Source of the DNA: an uncultured Ruminococcus sp.
GTDB taxonomy: Bacteria > Bacillota > Clostridia > Oscillospirales > Ruminococcaceae
Assembly: GCA_947176685.1 (NCBI GenBank)
Contig: CAMWRL010000049.1
Coordinates: 1 to 11,741, forward strand
DNA length: 11,741 nt
Direction of reading: 5' to 3'
The translations under genes and the position numbers were made by a program. Positions within the stretch are counted from its first letter, which is position 1. Each line of letters begins with the position of its first letter. Of the stretch, positions 1 to 6,720 are shown one piece after another. The notes under the pieces were generated by a model. The model was not told the DNA's origin. It worked only from the letters and a program-made list of their open reading frames with translations, and did no database searches.

Positions 1-57
1 ACATATAGTACTGGACATATGGCTGTCCGTTCAAAAAAATTTACAGTTATTTTACAA

Positions 58-84
58 AAAACCGGATTTTTCAAATCCGGTTTT
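58..84 (-). terminator. Rho-independent terminator of ilvE
   Basis: A perfect 12-bp stem (58-69 paired with 73-84, arms AAAACCGGATTT and AAATCCGGTTTT) closes a 3-base loop. Read on the minus strand it starts 9 bases after the ilvE stop codon and runs into a T tract (complement of 56-61). The upstream arm also ends in T on the plus strand, so it could work in both directions. No gene is seen in bases 1-57. Confidence 0.88.
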
Positions 85-93
85 ATGCGTTTA

Positions 94-1161
94 TTATTTT
101 ACTTCAACAGTCCAGTTGAAAGTATCTTCGATTTTGCCCCACTGAATGCCTGTCATTGTATCGTAAAGCATCTGGGAAATTGCACCTATCTTGTTATCGT
201 TGATTTCCATTACCTTGTCGTTCCATTTGAGATGACCGACAGGGGAAATAACTGCGGCTGTACCTGTTCCGAAAACTTCATTGAGTTTGCCTGCGTCGTA
301 AGCATCGGCGATTTCCTGAATAGTGATTCTTCTTTCTTCAACTTCAATGCCCTTTGATTTGCAGACTTCGATAGCGGATTTTCTTGTGATACCGGGGAGA
401 ATACTTCCCTGCAACATAGGTGTAACAACCTTGCCGTCAATTACAAAGAAGATATTCATAGCGCCGACTTCCTCAATGTACTTCTGTTCAACGCCGTCAA
501 GCCACAGAACCTGAGAATAATTCTGTTTGTGTGCTTCGTCCTGTCCGATAAGTGAAGCCGCATAGTTGCCGCCAGTTTTTGCAAAGCCCATACCGCCACG
601 CACTGCACGTACATACTTGCTTTCAACGTAGATATTCACTGGATTCAGACCGCTTTCATAGTAAGCTCCGGACGGAGAGAGTATTATCATAAAGTAGTAC
701 TGTTCACCGGGCTTTACACCTAAGAACGGGTCAACCGCAAAAATAAACGGTCTTATGTAAAGGGACTCGCCGTCTTTGGAAGGTACCCAGTCTTTTTCGA
801 TTTTGAGGAGTTCCATAAGACACTGCATAGCAAGGTCTTCGGGAAGTTCCGGAATTACAAGTCTTTCGTTTGAGACGTTGAGACGCTTGAAATTTTCTTC
901 CGGTCTGAAAAGCTGTACTTTGTTGTCGGCGGTTCTGTAAGCCTTGAGACCCTCGAAAACCGTCTGTCCATAGTGGAGGCACATTGCAGCCGGAGAGAGT
1001 TCAATAGTACCGTATGGTTTGATTTCGGGGTCGTGCCAGCCCTGACCCTCATCATAAGGCATAATGAGCATATAGTCTGTGAAGATATGACCGAAACCGA
1101 GTTTTGCATCGGGAGCGGGCTTTGCTTTAAGGGTTTCTGCTTTTGTGAATTTGATTTCCAT
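94..1161 (-). CDS. ilvE: Branched-chain amino acid aminotransferase
   Basis: A fold-type IV PLP aminotransferase that swaps the amino group between leucine, isoleucine or valine and 2-oxoglutarate. It catalyses the last step of branched-chain amino acid synthesis or the first step of breakdown, in the cytosol. At 355 residues it has the length of the long bacterial/eukaryotic BCAT type (BCAT II). Visible motifs are HYGQTVFEGLKAYR near residues 63-76, the catalytic lysine K195 in GFAKTGGNYAAS (same context as the lysine of mitochondrial BCAT), YIEEVGAMN near 228-236, the phosphate-binding LPGITR at 255-260, and GTGTAAVISP near 298-307. The ATG at 1161 gives the full family N-terminus, but the site before it is a weak ribosome-binding site (AGAAAG). 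It lies 28 bases behind a 43-residue membrane protein gene and probably shares its transcript. It ends at a strong terminator. Confidence 0.96.
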   Translation of the reverse strand: MEIKFTKAETLKAKPAPDAKLGFGHIFTDYMLIMPYDEGQGWHDPEIKPYGTIELSPAAMCLHYGQTVFEGLKAYRTADNKVQLFRPEENFKRLNVSNERLVIPELPEDLAMQCLMELLKIEKDWVPSKDGESLYIRPFIFAVDPFLGVKPGEQYYFMIILSPSGAYYESGLNPVNIYVESKYVRAVRGGMGFAKTGGNYAASLIGQDEAHKQNYSQVLWLDGVEQKYIEEVGAMNIFFVIDGKVVTPMLQGSILPGITRKSAIEVCKSKGIEVEERRITIQEIADAYDAGKLNEVFGTGTAAVISPVGHLKWNDKVMEINDNKIGAISQMLYDTMTGIQWGKIEDTFNWTVEVK

Positions 1162-1189
1162 TTTATAAACCAGCTTTCTTTTTTTAATA

Positions 1190-1321
1190 TCAGTCGCTTA
1201 CTATGAAATAGTGTTTTTCATAGATACGTCTGCAAAGTTCAACAGTTATTACTGCCGTGCCGACAGCCAGAACCGTTGCAGTGAGACTTACAGCGATAAT
1301 GATTTTTCCTTTTTTCTCCAT
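1190..1321 (-). CDS. Small single-pass membrane protein, 43 residues
   Basis: A short ORF encoding 43 residues, beginning MEKKGKIIIAV and ending HYFIVSD. A charged N-terminus (EKKGK) is followed by about 20 hydrophobic residues (roughly 7-27) and a basic, aromatic tail (CRRIYEKHY), as expected for one membrane helix. A strong ribosome-binding site, AAGGAG, sits 9 bases before the ATG. A well-formed promoter lies about 60 bases further upstream. The stop is 28 bases before ilvE, so the two are probably co-transcribed. I do not recognise a family. The helix is rich in Ile, Val and Leu, which raises the idea of a leader peptide for ilvE, but no terminator/antiterminator pair fits in the 28-base gap, so a real small membrane protein is more likely. 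Confidence 0.6.
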   Translation of the reverse strand: MEKKGKIIIAVSLTATVLAVGTAVITVELCRRIYEKHYFIVSD

Positions 1322-1377
1322 AATTAACAGCTCCTTGAAATTACTGCCGGAGAACGGGAAAGTTCTTCCAACAATAT

Positions 1378-1406
1378 ATTATACCATATTCCGGAGAGTT
1401 TTTCCA
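1378..1406 (-). promoter_or_regulatory. Sigma-A-type promoter for the small ORF and ilvE
   Basis: On the minus strand a perfect -10 TATAAT (1378-1383) is preceded by TGG, giving an extended -10 (TGnTATAAT). A 17-bp spacer separates it from a partial -35, TGGAAA (1401-1406, 4 of 6). Transcription would start near 1371, leaving a leader of about 50 bases before the 43-residue ORF. Confidence 0.7.
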
Positions 1407-1450
1407 TAGTGTACGAAAAAAATCCTGCACAAACAGTATACCGGAAAACA

Positions 1451-1463
1451 GTGCATTTTGCAC
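1451..1463 (-). terminator. Possible weak terminator after the radical SAM gene
   Basis: A 5-bp hairpin (GTGCA, loop TTT, TGCAC as read on plus) starts 2 bases after the radical SAM stop on the minus strand. It is followed only by TGTTTT. The same GTGCA word recurs at about 1426-1430 before a run of seven T, allowing an alternative longer-range stem. Either is weak; some read-through towards the 43-residue ORF is possible. Confidence 0.3.
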
Positions 1464-1465
1464 AA

Positions 1466-2080
1466 TTATGAATCGAACGCACGTACACGGAGTACAGCAC
1501 CGAGTTTTTCGGCAATTGTGCGTGACGCTTCAATCTGTTCCGGAGGTATAACGTCAACAACGGACATTATGACCTCAGCAGAATGAGTATTCACGCAGTC
1601 TGCTGTAAATTTCTGCATAGCCTCAAAGGCTTCCGGATATTTCGGACGGGTGACTTTCATATATTCGTCCTTTGTACCGGCGTTGAGACTTACGGAAATA
1701 ACGTCCATAACTTCGCACAGACAGCCAGCGGTGGATTTTCCGTTTATCAGGTCTGAAAGTCCGTTGGTATTTATGCGGAGAATCGGACATTCCGGACGGG
1801 CTTTGAGTTCGTGGGCGACTTCCAGTACAGTGTCAAGACGGCATGTCGGTTCGCCGTAACCGCAGAAAACTATTTCGGTATACTTTGAAAGGTCACGGCT
1901 GTCAAGGTCTGCCCATATTTCGGAGATGTCCGGTTCGTGTTCAAGCCACAAAGGGTCTGAACCGTATGCGCCGTCTGCCGAATTTCTTATACAGAACGTA
2001 CATGCACATGGGCATTTGTTTGTAAAGTTCAGATAAAGGTTGTTTCCGACTTCATAGGAAATTGTCATTGCTTTTTTCAT
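1466..2080 (-). CDS. Radical SAM protein, TatD-associated type
   Basis: A small radical SAM enzyme of 204 residues, expected to bind a [4Fe-4S] cluster and S-adenosylmethionine. The cluster motif CxxxCxxC is C23, C27 and C30 (NKCPCACTFC). The SAM-binding 'GGEP' position reads CGYGEPT at 73-79, and strand motifs LRINTNG (101-107) and SVSLNAG (129-135) follow. The compact form matches what I recall as the TatD family-associated radical SAM group (TIGR04038). That name is from memory and the substrate is unknown. The ATG at 2080 is chosen over one at 2098 because GAGGAG sits 7 bases before it, inside the last codons of the upstream CAP gene; the 2098 ATG lies before that site. The upstream stop is only 4 bases away, so translation is probably coupled. 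A tatD gene lies about 5.6 kb away on the other strand. Confidence 0.85.
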   Translation of the reverse strand: MKKAMTISYEVGNNLYLNFTNKCPCACTFCIRNSADGAYGSDPLWLEHEPDISEIWADLDSRDLSKYTEIVFCGYGEPTCRLDTVLEVAHELKARPECPILRINTNGLSDLINGKSTAGCLCEVMDVISVSLNAGTKDEYMKVTRPKYPEAFEAMQKFTADCVNTHSAEVIMSVVDVIPPEQIEASRTIAEKLGAVLRVRAFDS

Positions 2081-2084
2081 ATTT

Positions 2085-3344
2085 TTACTCCTCTGCATTT
2101 ATTTTGTTTATAAACTCATCAATGGGGATTTCTTCTGTTTCGGTGGAAACATACGCATAATACATAAGGATATATGACGCATCAACCGCATCAACAAAGC
2201 TGTCTTTATTGACATCAGCAGCTTTTCTTTCTGCATCATTGAGAACACTCGTTCCGTCTGTTGATAGTGAAGAATATTCTCCCAGTACAAGTGAAGAATC
2301 TACGGCGTTAATTAATCCGTCGTTGTTAATATCGCCGAGTAAACCTGTTTCATAGTCTTTCAGCGAAAAGAAATTTACTGTATATGAAATATCTTCTGAT
2401 AATCCTTCTATATGTACATCATATAATCTGCCGGCATTACATTTAATTCCGTCCGGTCGGAAGATTATACAGCCACTTTGTCCATAGTATTCATTGTTCA
2501 CGTAAAAATCGCCATCTGAGGAATTTTCTGTAAATTTCCATTCCTGTCCGTTGTCTTTGTCAGTAACGGTTACAGTTATATCAGAAATATTTACTGCCTT
2601 GCCTATGCTTATACTCCATGCAGTAGGTCTGTTAATGAAATATTCAACAGGCGTATTCAGTGCAGGCCATACTATACCTTTTTCAGTGGCTTTTGCTGAA
2701 TAATTATCAAAGGCATACATGGAATAGCTTCTGCCTACGTTACCGAATCCTGTCTGTTTCATAGTCGGATTTAAAATCCAGCGTCTATGTCCCACACTGG
2801 ATATATTGGAAGCACCGCTGTCCGCCATATAGCTGAGAACAGAACTTGGTATATTGTTATGGTTCCAGCCGAGATTTGAAGAACTTGCTGCATTATAGGC
2901 AATTTTATATAATTCATCGCTGATTCCGGAAGGTCTTGCCGGATAATGTGAGATAGTACCGTTTAAAGCATTGACCAGTGCAGCTGCCTGACATTGTTCG
3001 TTGTATTCATTTTTCAGTGTGACTTCCTGAAGACCGCATATATAGCGGATAACGTTGATAGAATTAAGTGCGTTCTGTAAAGTTTCATCTGAAATTTTAC
3101 CTGTTGAATACGGTACAGTTAATGAGGGATTTTCTGTATATACGCTTAGTGTATTCGTATCGGAAGGGTGATTTTTAATATATTCACATATTTCTTCCGG
3201 TGTGTGTTTCTCAAAAACCATAAGAGAATTATTTTCCTGTTCTGCTGATAATACAACCGGTGATGCTGTATTAATCATGCAGGTCATACAGCATACAGCG
3301 GCAGTTATGGAAATTATAAATCTTGAAATTCTGTTTTTTTTCAT
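2085..3344 (-). CDS. Secreted CAP/SCP-domain protein with C-terminal type I dockerin
   Basis: An exported protein of 419 residues. Residues 1-34 form a signal peptide (basic MKKNRISR, hydrophobic core, cleavage probably near VLSA). Residues about 85-215 form a CAP (SCP/PR-1-like) domain: NALNSINVIRYICGL, a histidine at 133 in ISHYP, and GHRRWILNP at 185-193. A second beta-rich region (about 225-328) follows. The C-terminus (about 336-399) is a dockerin with two calcium loops, DINNDGLINAVD (338-349) and DVNKDSFVDAVD (377-388). Dockerins plug into cohesins on scaffoldins, so this protein is probably part of a cellulosome or cell-surface complex. CAP domains have varied or unknown roles in bacteria and the ligand cannot be read here. 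The ribosome-binding site AGAGGT lies 5 bases before the ATG. The gene sits 19 bases after alr and 4 before the radical SAM gene. Confidence 0.92.
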   Translation of the reverse strand: MKKNRISRFIISITAAVCCMTCMINTASPVVLSAEQENNSLMVFEKHTPEEICEYIKNHPSDTNTLSVYTENPSLTVPYSTGKISDETLQNALNSINVIRYICGLQEVTLKNEYNEQCQAAALVNALNGTISHYPARPSGISDELYKIAYNAASSSNLGWNHNNIPSSVLSYMADSGASNISSVGHRRWILNPTMKQTGFGNVGRSYSMYAFDNYSAKATEKGIVWPALNTPVEYFINRPTAWSISIGKAVNISDITVTVTDKDNGQEWKFTENSSDGDFYVNNEYYGQSGCIIFRPDGIKCNAGRLYDVHIEGLSEDISYTVNFFSLKDYETGLLGDINNDGLINAVDSSLVLGEYSSLSTDGTSVLNDAERKAADVNKDSFVDAVDASYILMYYAYVSTETEEIPIDEFINKINAEE

Positions 3345-3363
3345 ATTTTACCTCTGCTTTTTA

Positions 3364-4512
3364 TCAGGCTTCGTCTATGTAAATGCGTGGTACTCTCTTT
3401 GAGATTCCGCAGACAACCTCATAGCCGATAGTGCCGTAAATATTTGCGAGTTCGTCTGCTGTAATGCAGTCATCGCCGTCTTTTCCGATAAGTGTTACCG
3501 TATCGCCGGAACTCACCTCCACGCCGGAAACGTCTATCATCAACTGGTCCATGCATACTCTGCCGACTATTTTACAGCGTTTTCCGTGTACAAGTATTTC
3601 GCCTTTTGATGACAGCAGTCTTGAATAACCGTCCGCATAACCTATTGTGACAGTAGCGATTTTCATTTCACGGTCGGCAATGAAAGTCCGTCCGTAACTT
3701 ATGCAGTCGCCTTTCCGGACGGTCTTGACATGAGCTATTACGGCTTTAAGGGACATAATAGGTTCAATCCCTTCCGGAATATCAAGACTTATATCTGGGT
3801 GAAGTCCGTACATAATAATTCCGGAACGTGACAAAGTACTTTTAGGATTGTTGCGGTAACAGGTTGCGGCACTGTTCATAAAGTGTAAGTGCTGTAATTT
3901 TATTCCACGTTTTTCCAGTATGTCATAAACATCGCATATAAATTTTTCCTGTCTGTCTGTGTAGGCTATGTTGTCAGGACTGTCACTGTCGGCTGCTGCA
4001 AAGTGCGTATATATTCCCTCAACCTGTATATTATTGATTTTCATTATGCGCTCAACTTCGTCCGCACATTCTTCGGGAGTATCGTATTTAAGACCTATTC
4101 TGCCCATTCCCGTGTCGATTTTAACATGACATCTTATGGAAGTCGGTGTATTATGCACAAGACTTTTTGCATAATCTTCCGATACAACGCCTTGAATTAT
4201 GTTGTACTGGGAAGTTTCGTGGGCATACTCGGGCGGAGTGTATCCTAAAATGAGTATCTCGGCATCGGGACAGAAATCTCTTACAGCTATGGCTTCATCA
4301 AGATTTGAAACAGCAAAATATCTGATTCCGCATTTTTCATAAAGACATCTGCATACAGGTTCATCGCCGTGACCGTAAGCGTCAGCCTTGACAACTGCCA
4401 TTATTTCAGTACTGTCAGAATTGAGGTTCTTTATGATTTCAACGTTCTTACGGAGTTGCTTCAGGGAAATTTCAGCCCATGCTCTTTTAAGATATGGTTT
4501 ATATGGATTCAT
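3364..4512 (-). CDS. alr: Alanine racemase
   Basis: A PLP-dependent fold-type III racemase that converts L-alanine to D-alanine for peptidoglycan cross-links. Numbered from the ATG at 4512 it has 382 residues, normal for the family. The PLP lysine is K42 in AVVKADAYGHG. The second catalytic residue is the tyrosine of CISYGRTF, about Y273. Also present are IDTGMGRIG (132-140), THFAAAD, FMNSAAT, SRSGIIMYG and CMDQLMIDV. A GTG start at 4551 would add 13 residues (NFAQKDRKDIIK-like) not typical of the family; the 4512 ATG has AGAAAGGA 10 bases upstream and is preferred. The first gene of an apparent operon with the CAP-dockerin and radical SAM genes. The gene name alr is safe for the function; whether the organism has a second racemase is unknown. 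Confidence 0.96.
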   Translation of the reverse strand: MNPYKPYLKRAWAEISLKQLRKNVEIIKNLNSDSTEIMAVVKADAYGHGDEPVCRCLYEKCGIRYFAVSNLDEAIAVRDFCPDAEILILGYTPPEYAHETSQYNIIQGVVSEDYAKSLVHNTPTSIRCHVKIDTGMGRIGLKYDTPEECADEVERIMKINNIQVEGIYTHFAAADSDSPDNIAYTDRQEKFICDVYDILEKRGIKLQHLHFMNSAATCYRNNPKSTLSRSGIIMYGLHPDISLDIPEGIEPIMSLKAVIAHVKTVRKGDCISYGRTFIADREMKIATVTIGYADGYSRLLSSKGEILVHGKRCKIVGRVCMDQLMIDVSGVEVSSGDTVTLIGKDGDDCITADELANIYGTIGYEVVCGISKRVPRIYIDEA

Positions 4513-4562
4513 TTTAATTATATCCTTTCTGTCTTTTTGTGCAAAGTTCACTAAAATTTCAG

Positions 4563-4602
4563 CACATACTTGAAAATGTCTTGAAATATATGATAGTATG
4601 TG
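4563..4602. repeat. 8-bp inverted repeat in the divergent alr / SLOG promoter region
   Basis: CACATACT (4563-4570) and AGTATGTG (4595-4602) are perfect reverse complements 24 bases apart. The right arm abuts the -10 of the plus-strand promoter and the left arm lies upstream of its -35. TTGAAA occurs twice between the arms (4570-4575 and 4581-4586). It could be a paired operator for the divergent genes, or a long-loop hairpin in the alr leader. Function is inference. Confidence 0.45.
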
Positions 4603-4609
4603 TTATAAT
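4581..4609 (+). promoter_or_regulatory. Sigma-A-type promoter for the SLOG-family gene
   Basis: TTGAAA (4581-4586), a 17-bp spacer, then a perfect TATAAT (4604-4609) with TGT just before it (extended -10). The start would be near 4616, giving a leader of about 34 bases before the TTG start at 4650. No equally good promoter for alr was found on the other strand. Confidence 0.8.
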
Positions 4610-4649
4610 CTGAAATATTGGTATAAATTGGTGTGGGGGTGTTGATTTC

Positions 4650-5333
4650 TTGAAATCGCTCGTTTCCGGAGCAGCGGTTTTTCCGGCGTCTGTTGTCAAC
4701 TGCGAACGGAGCAGAACCATATGTATAACCGGACACCGCAGAAGTAAAATAATTCCGTACAGAAGTAATCCTATGCTGACTTATTCGGCAGTACGTCTTA
4801 TGCTGTACAGGTATATAGATATGGCTGTAGAAGCCGGATATGAAAACTTTATCAGCGGACTTGCCAGCGGTACGGACTTATGGTCGGCAGAGTACATCGT
4901 TATGAAGAAACGCCGCAACAGTAATATAAAACTTATAGCGGTAATGCCGTTTCTGAAACATGCCGAATATCTTAACAGTGCAGACCTTGCCGTACTTGCG
5001 GAAGTCGAAAGGAATGCTGATTTTCTTGTTACTGTCAGCGATAATCCGGATATGGTCTACAGAAATTATGTTTCTGCAAACTGTTCGCCGGATGTCTACC
5101 GTGACCGCAACTATTATATGGTTGATAATTCGTCAGCAGTAATAGCATTTGCTGATAACCAAAAACTTCGTTCCGGAACGCACCAGACTATGAGATACGC
5201 TTATCGGAACGGACGTAAGATATACAGTTTCAATATGGACAACATTTATGCTGTCATTGAAAAATGCGGTTCTGATATACGTGCTATAGGAAACGAGATT
5301 GCACTTATTGAAAACGTTTTCAATGCCCGATAA
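4650..5333 (+). CDS. SLOG / DUF1273 (YpsA-like) family protein
   Basis: A 227-residue cytosolic protein of the SLOG superfamily, Rossmann-like folds thought to bind nucleotides or nucleotide-derived ligands. Signature segments are ICITGHRRSK (24-33, first strand plus glycine loop), FISGLASGTDLWSAEYIV (67-84), LIAVMPF (95-101), and RDRNYYMVDNSSAVIAF (151-167) followed by SGTHQTMRYAYRNGRKI. The last matches the RNxxMVDxSxxxIAxxxxxxGGTxxTxxYA pattern of DUF1273/YpsA, with the first glycine replaced by serine at 175. B. subtilis YpsA affects cell division, but transferring that role is inference. The start is TTG at 4650: GGGGGTG lies 8 bases before it and no ATG occurs ahead of the core fold. 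The first about 23 residues are an extension without recognisable motif. A strong promoter lies just upstream; downstream the gene meets the IS left end about 50 bases after its stop. Confidence 0.82.
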   Translation: MKSLVSGAAVFPASVVNCERSRTICITGHRRSKIIPYRSNPMLTYSAVRLMLYRYIDMAVEAGYENFISGLASGTDLWSAEYIVMKKRRNSNIKLIAVMPFLKHAEYLNSADLAVLAEVERNADFLVTVSDNPDMVYRNYVSANCSPDVYRDRNYYMVDNSSAVIAFADNQKLRSGTHQTMRYAYRNGRKIYSFNMDNIYAVIEKCGSDIRAIGNEIALIENVFNAR

Positions 5334-5393
5334 TATTATATCACACTTACAGAATTTTGCAAGTGCCAATTTAATCAATATCATCAATAATTC

Positions 5394-5415
5394 CCCCCAC
5401 CTCTATAGGTGGGGG
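5394..5415 (+). repeat. Left-end hairpin of the IS
   Basis: A perfect 9-bp stem (CCCCCACCT, 5394-5402, with AGGTGGGGG, 5407-5415) around the loop CTAT. Subterminal hairpins of this form are what HUH-type TnpA recognises at IS200/IS605 ends. Its CCTCTAT core and trailing GGGGATG resemble the right-end motif (CCTCTATGC and GGATG). Confidence 0.8.
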
Positions 5416-5431
5416 ATGAATTGCCAGATTG

Positions 5432-5460
5432 TTGACAAATAAAAGGTGATATGATAAAAT
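5432..5460 (+). promoter_or_regulatory. Promoter of tnpB
   Basis: Consensus -35 TTGACA (5432-5437), 17-bp spacer and -10 TAAAAT (5455-5460) preceded by TGA (extended -10). The start would be near 5467, and an AGAGGTG ribosome-binding site (5475-5481) lies 7 bases before the tnpB ATG. It lies inside the element, between the left-end hairpin and the gene, so it moves with it. Confidence 0.82.
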
Positions 5461-5488
5461 GATATTATGAAAGCAGAGGTGAAAAACA

Positions 5489-6589
5489 ATGGCAAACAAA
5501 GCATACAAATTCAGAATATATCCAAATGCAGAGCAAAGAGTTTTGTTTGCCAAAACTTTTGGCTGTGTAAGATTTATTTATAACAAAATGTTGTCAGATA
5601 AAATTGAGTATTATAAAGAGAACAAACAAAAACTGAACAATACGCCTGCACAATACAAAACTGAATTTGAATGGCTGAAAGAAGTTGATAGCCTTGCTCT
5701 TTGCAATGCACAGCAAAACCTGCAAAAAGCATTTACCAACTTTTTTACCAATCCTAAAAGCGGATTTCCGAAATTCAAAAGTAAGCATAAAAACAGAAAA
5801 AGTTATACAACAAATAATCAGAAAGGAAGTATCACATTAGAAAATGGTTATCTGAAACTTCCGAAATTTGCAGAACTTATAAAAGTAAAACAATATAGGC
5901 TTATTCCGTCCGATTATAAAATCAAATCAGCAACGATAAGCCAGACACCAAGCGGAAAATATTATGCAAGTATTCTGTTTGAGTATGAAAAACAAGTACA
6001 GGAAACAGAACTCAATAATTTTTTAGGGCTTGATTTTTCTATGCACGAATTATATAAGGACAGCAACGGAAACGAGCCGCAATATCCGAGATATTACAGG
6101 CAGGCTGAAAAACGTCTGAAATGTGAACAGAGAAAATTGTCCCTGATGCAGAAAGACTCAAATAACCGCAGAAAACAGCGTATCAGAGTTGCAAAACTGC
6201 ATGAAAAAGTGGCAAGTCAGCGTAAAGATTTTATGTACAAGCAGTCAAGGCAGATAGCCAATGCCTATGATTGTATCTGCATTGAAAATCTGGATATGAA
6301 AGCAATGGCGCAATCTCTGCATTTCGGTAAATCTGTTGCTGATAACGGCTGGGGTATGTTCACAACTTTTTTGCAGTATAAACTTGAAGAAATGGGCAAA
6401 AAGCTTGTAAAAGTGGACAGATTTTTTGCAAGCAGTCAGATATGTTCCTGTTGCGGATACAAGAATATTGAAACAAAAAATCTCAGTATCCGTGCGTGGG
6501 ATTGTCCGGATTGCGGAACTCATCACGACAGAGACGTAAATGCTGCAATAAATATCAGAAACGAAGGTATGCGGTTAGTTTTTGCATAA
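5489..6589 (+). CDS. tnpB: TnpB, RNA-guided nuclease of IS200/IS605 elements
   Basis: TnpB is an RNA-guided DNA endonuclease, the ancestor of Cas12, which uses an omega-RNA from the element's right end to cut matching DNA next to a short motif. This copy is 366 residues and looks intact. The N-terminal AYKFRIYPNAEQ (5-16) and CVRFIYNKML (26-35) are typical. The RuvC catalytic acids are D182 (FLGLDFSMHELY), E266 (ICIENLDM) and D349 (HHDRDVNAAINI). The zinc ribbon between them has CSCC (C319, C322) and CPDC (C339, C342). No residue of the triad is missing. The variant RuvC-I motif LDFSMHELYKDSNG marks a recognisable Firmicutes subgroup rather than damage. It has its own promoter and ribosome-binding site. 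The stop is followed directly by the omega-RNA-like segment. Confidence 0.96.
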   Translation: MANKAYKFRIYPNAEQRVLFAKTFGCVRFIYNKMLSDKIEYYKENKQKLNNTPAQYKTEFEWLKEVDSLALCNAQQNLQKAFTNFFTNPKSGFPKFKSKHKNRKSYTTNNQKGSITLENGYLKLPKFAELIKVKQYRLIPSDYKIKSATISQTPSGKYYASILFEYEKQVQETELNNFLGLDFSMHELYKDSNGNEPQYPRYYRQAEKRLKCEQRKLSLMQKDSNNRRKQRIRVAKLHEKVASQRKDFMYKQSRQIANAYDCICIENLDMKAMAQSLHFGKSVADNGWGMFTTFLQYKLEEMGKKLVKVDRFFASSQICSCCGYKNIETKNLSIRAWDCPDCGTHHDRDVNAAINIRNEGMRLVFA

Positions 6590-6720
6590 CTCAAAATAAA
6601 AGAACCGTGGGACACACGGGGGTAGCTCGCTTATGCTTAGTACATTGGTGCTATCGAACGAGAACCGACTGCTTGCTTCTGCAAGAGGAAGCCCCGCCTC
6701 TATGCGAGGGAGGATGTCAC
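6590..6720 (+). ncRNA. Putative omega-RNA scaffold of TnpB
   Basis: Directly after tnpB lies a GC-richer segment with several local hairpins: CCGTG/CACGG (6605-6609 with 6615-6619), CTCG/CGAG (6626-6629 with 6659-6662), CTTGC/GCAAG (6672-6676 with 6681-6685) and CCTC/GAGG in the terminal motif. In studied elements the omega-RNA runs from the 3' end of tnpB through the right end and uses the next about 16-20 bases as the guide. The GGGACACACGGGG word resembles conserved 3' ends of related Firmicutes elements as I recall them. The RNA's true 5' end may lie inside tnpB. If the second right end is used, the RNA would extend to 6781. Confidence 0.65.

Noticed and set aside
13..28. GGACA/TGTCC hairpin near the window start
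   Set aside because: A 5-bp stem with no T run on either side; nothing supports a function.
1162..1370. T-box riboswitch or attenuator controlling ilvE
   Set aside because: No specifier stem, no T-box word and no terminator hairpin in the leader or in the 28-base gap before ilvE.
1843..2025. Plus-strand ORF opposite the radical SAM gene, and other antisense ORFs such as 8069-8449 and 10334-10738
   Set aside because: These lie entirely inside well-supported genes on the other strand, have no ribosome-binding site and show no domain pattern.
4519..4547. Minus-strand promoter TTGCAC-16-TATAAT in front of alr
   Set aside because: The -35 matches only 3 of 6, and the transcript would begin at about the alr ATG and lose the ribosome-binding site.
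4513..4551. Longer alanine racemase start at the GTG 4549-4551
   Set aside because: It adds 13 residues not typical of the family; the ATG at 4510-4512 has an AGAAAGGA ribosome-binding site and fits the normal N-terminus.
5344..5365. CACTT/AAGTG hairpin as terminator of the SLOG gene
   Set aside because: Short, with a mismatch and no T run after it; it may be chance or flank of the IS.
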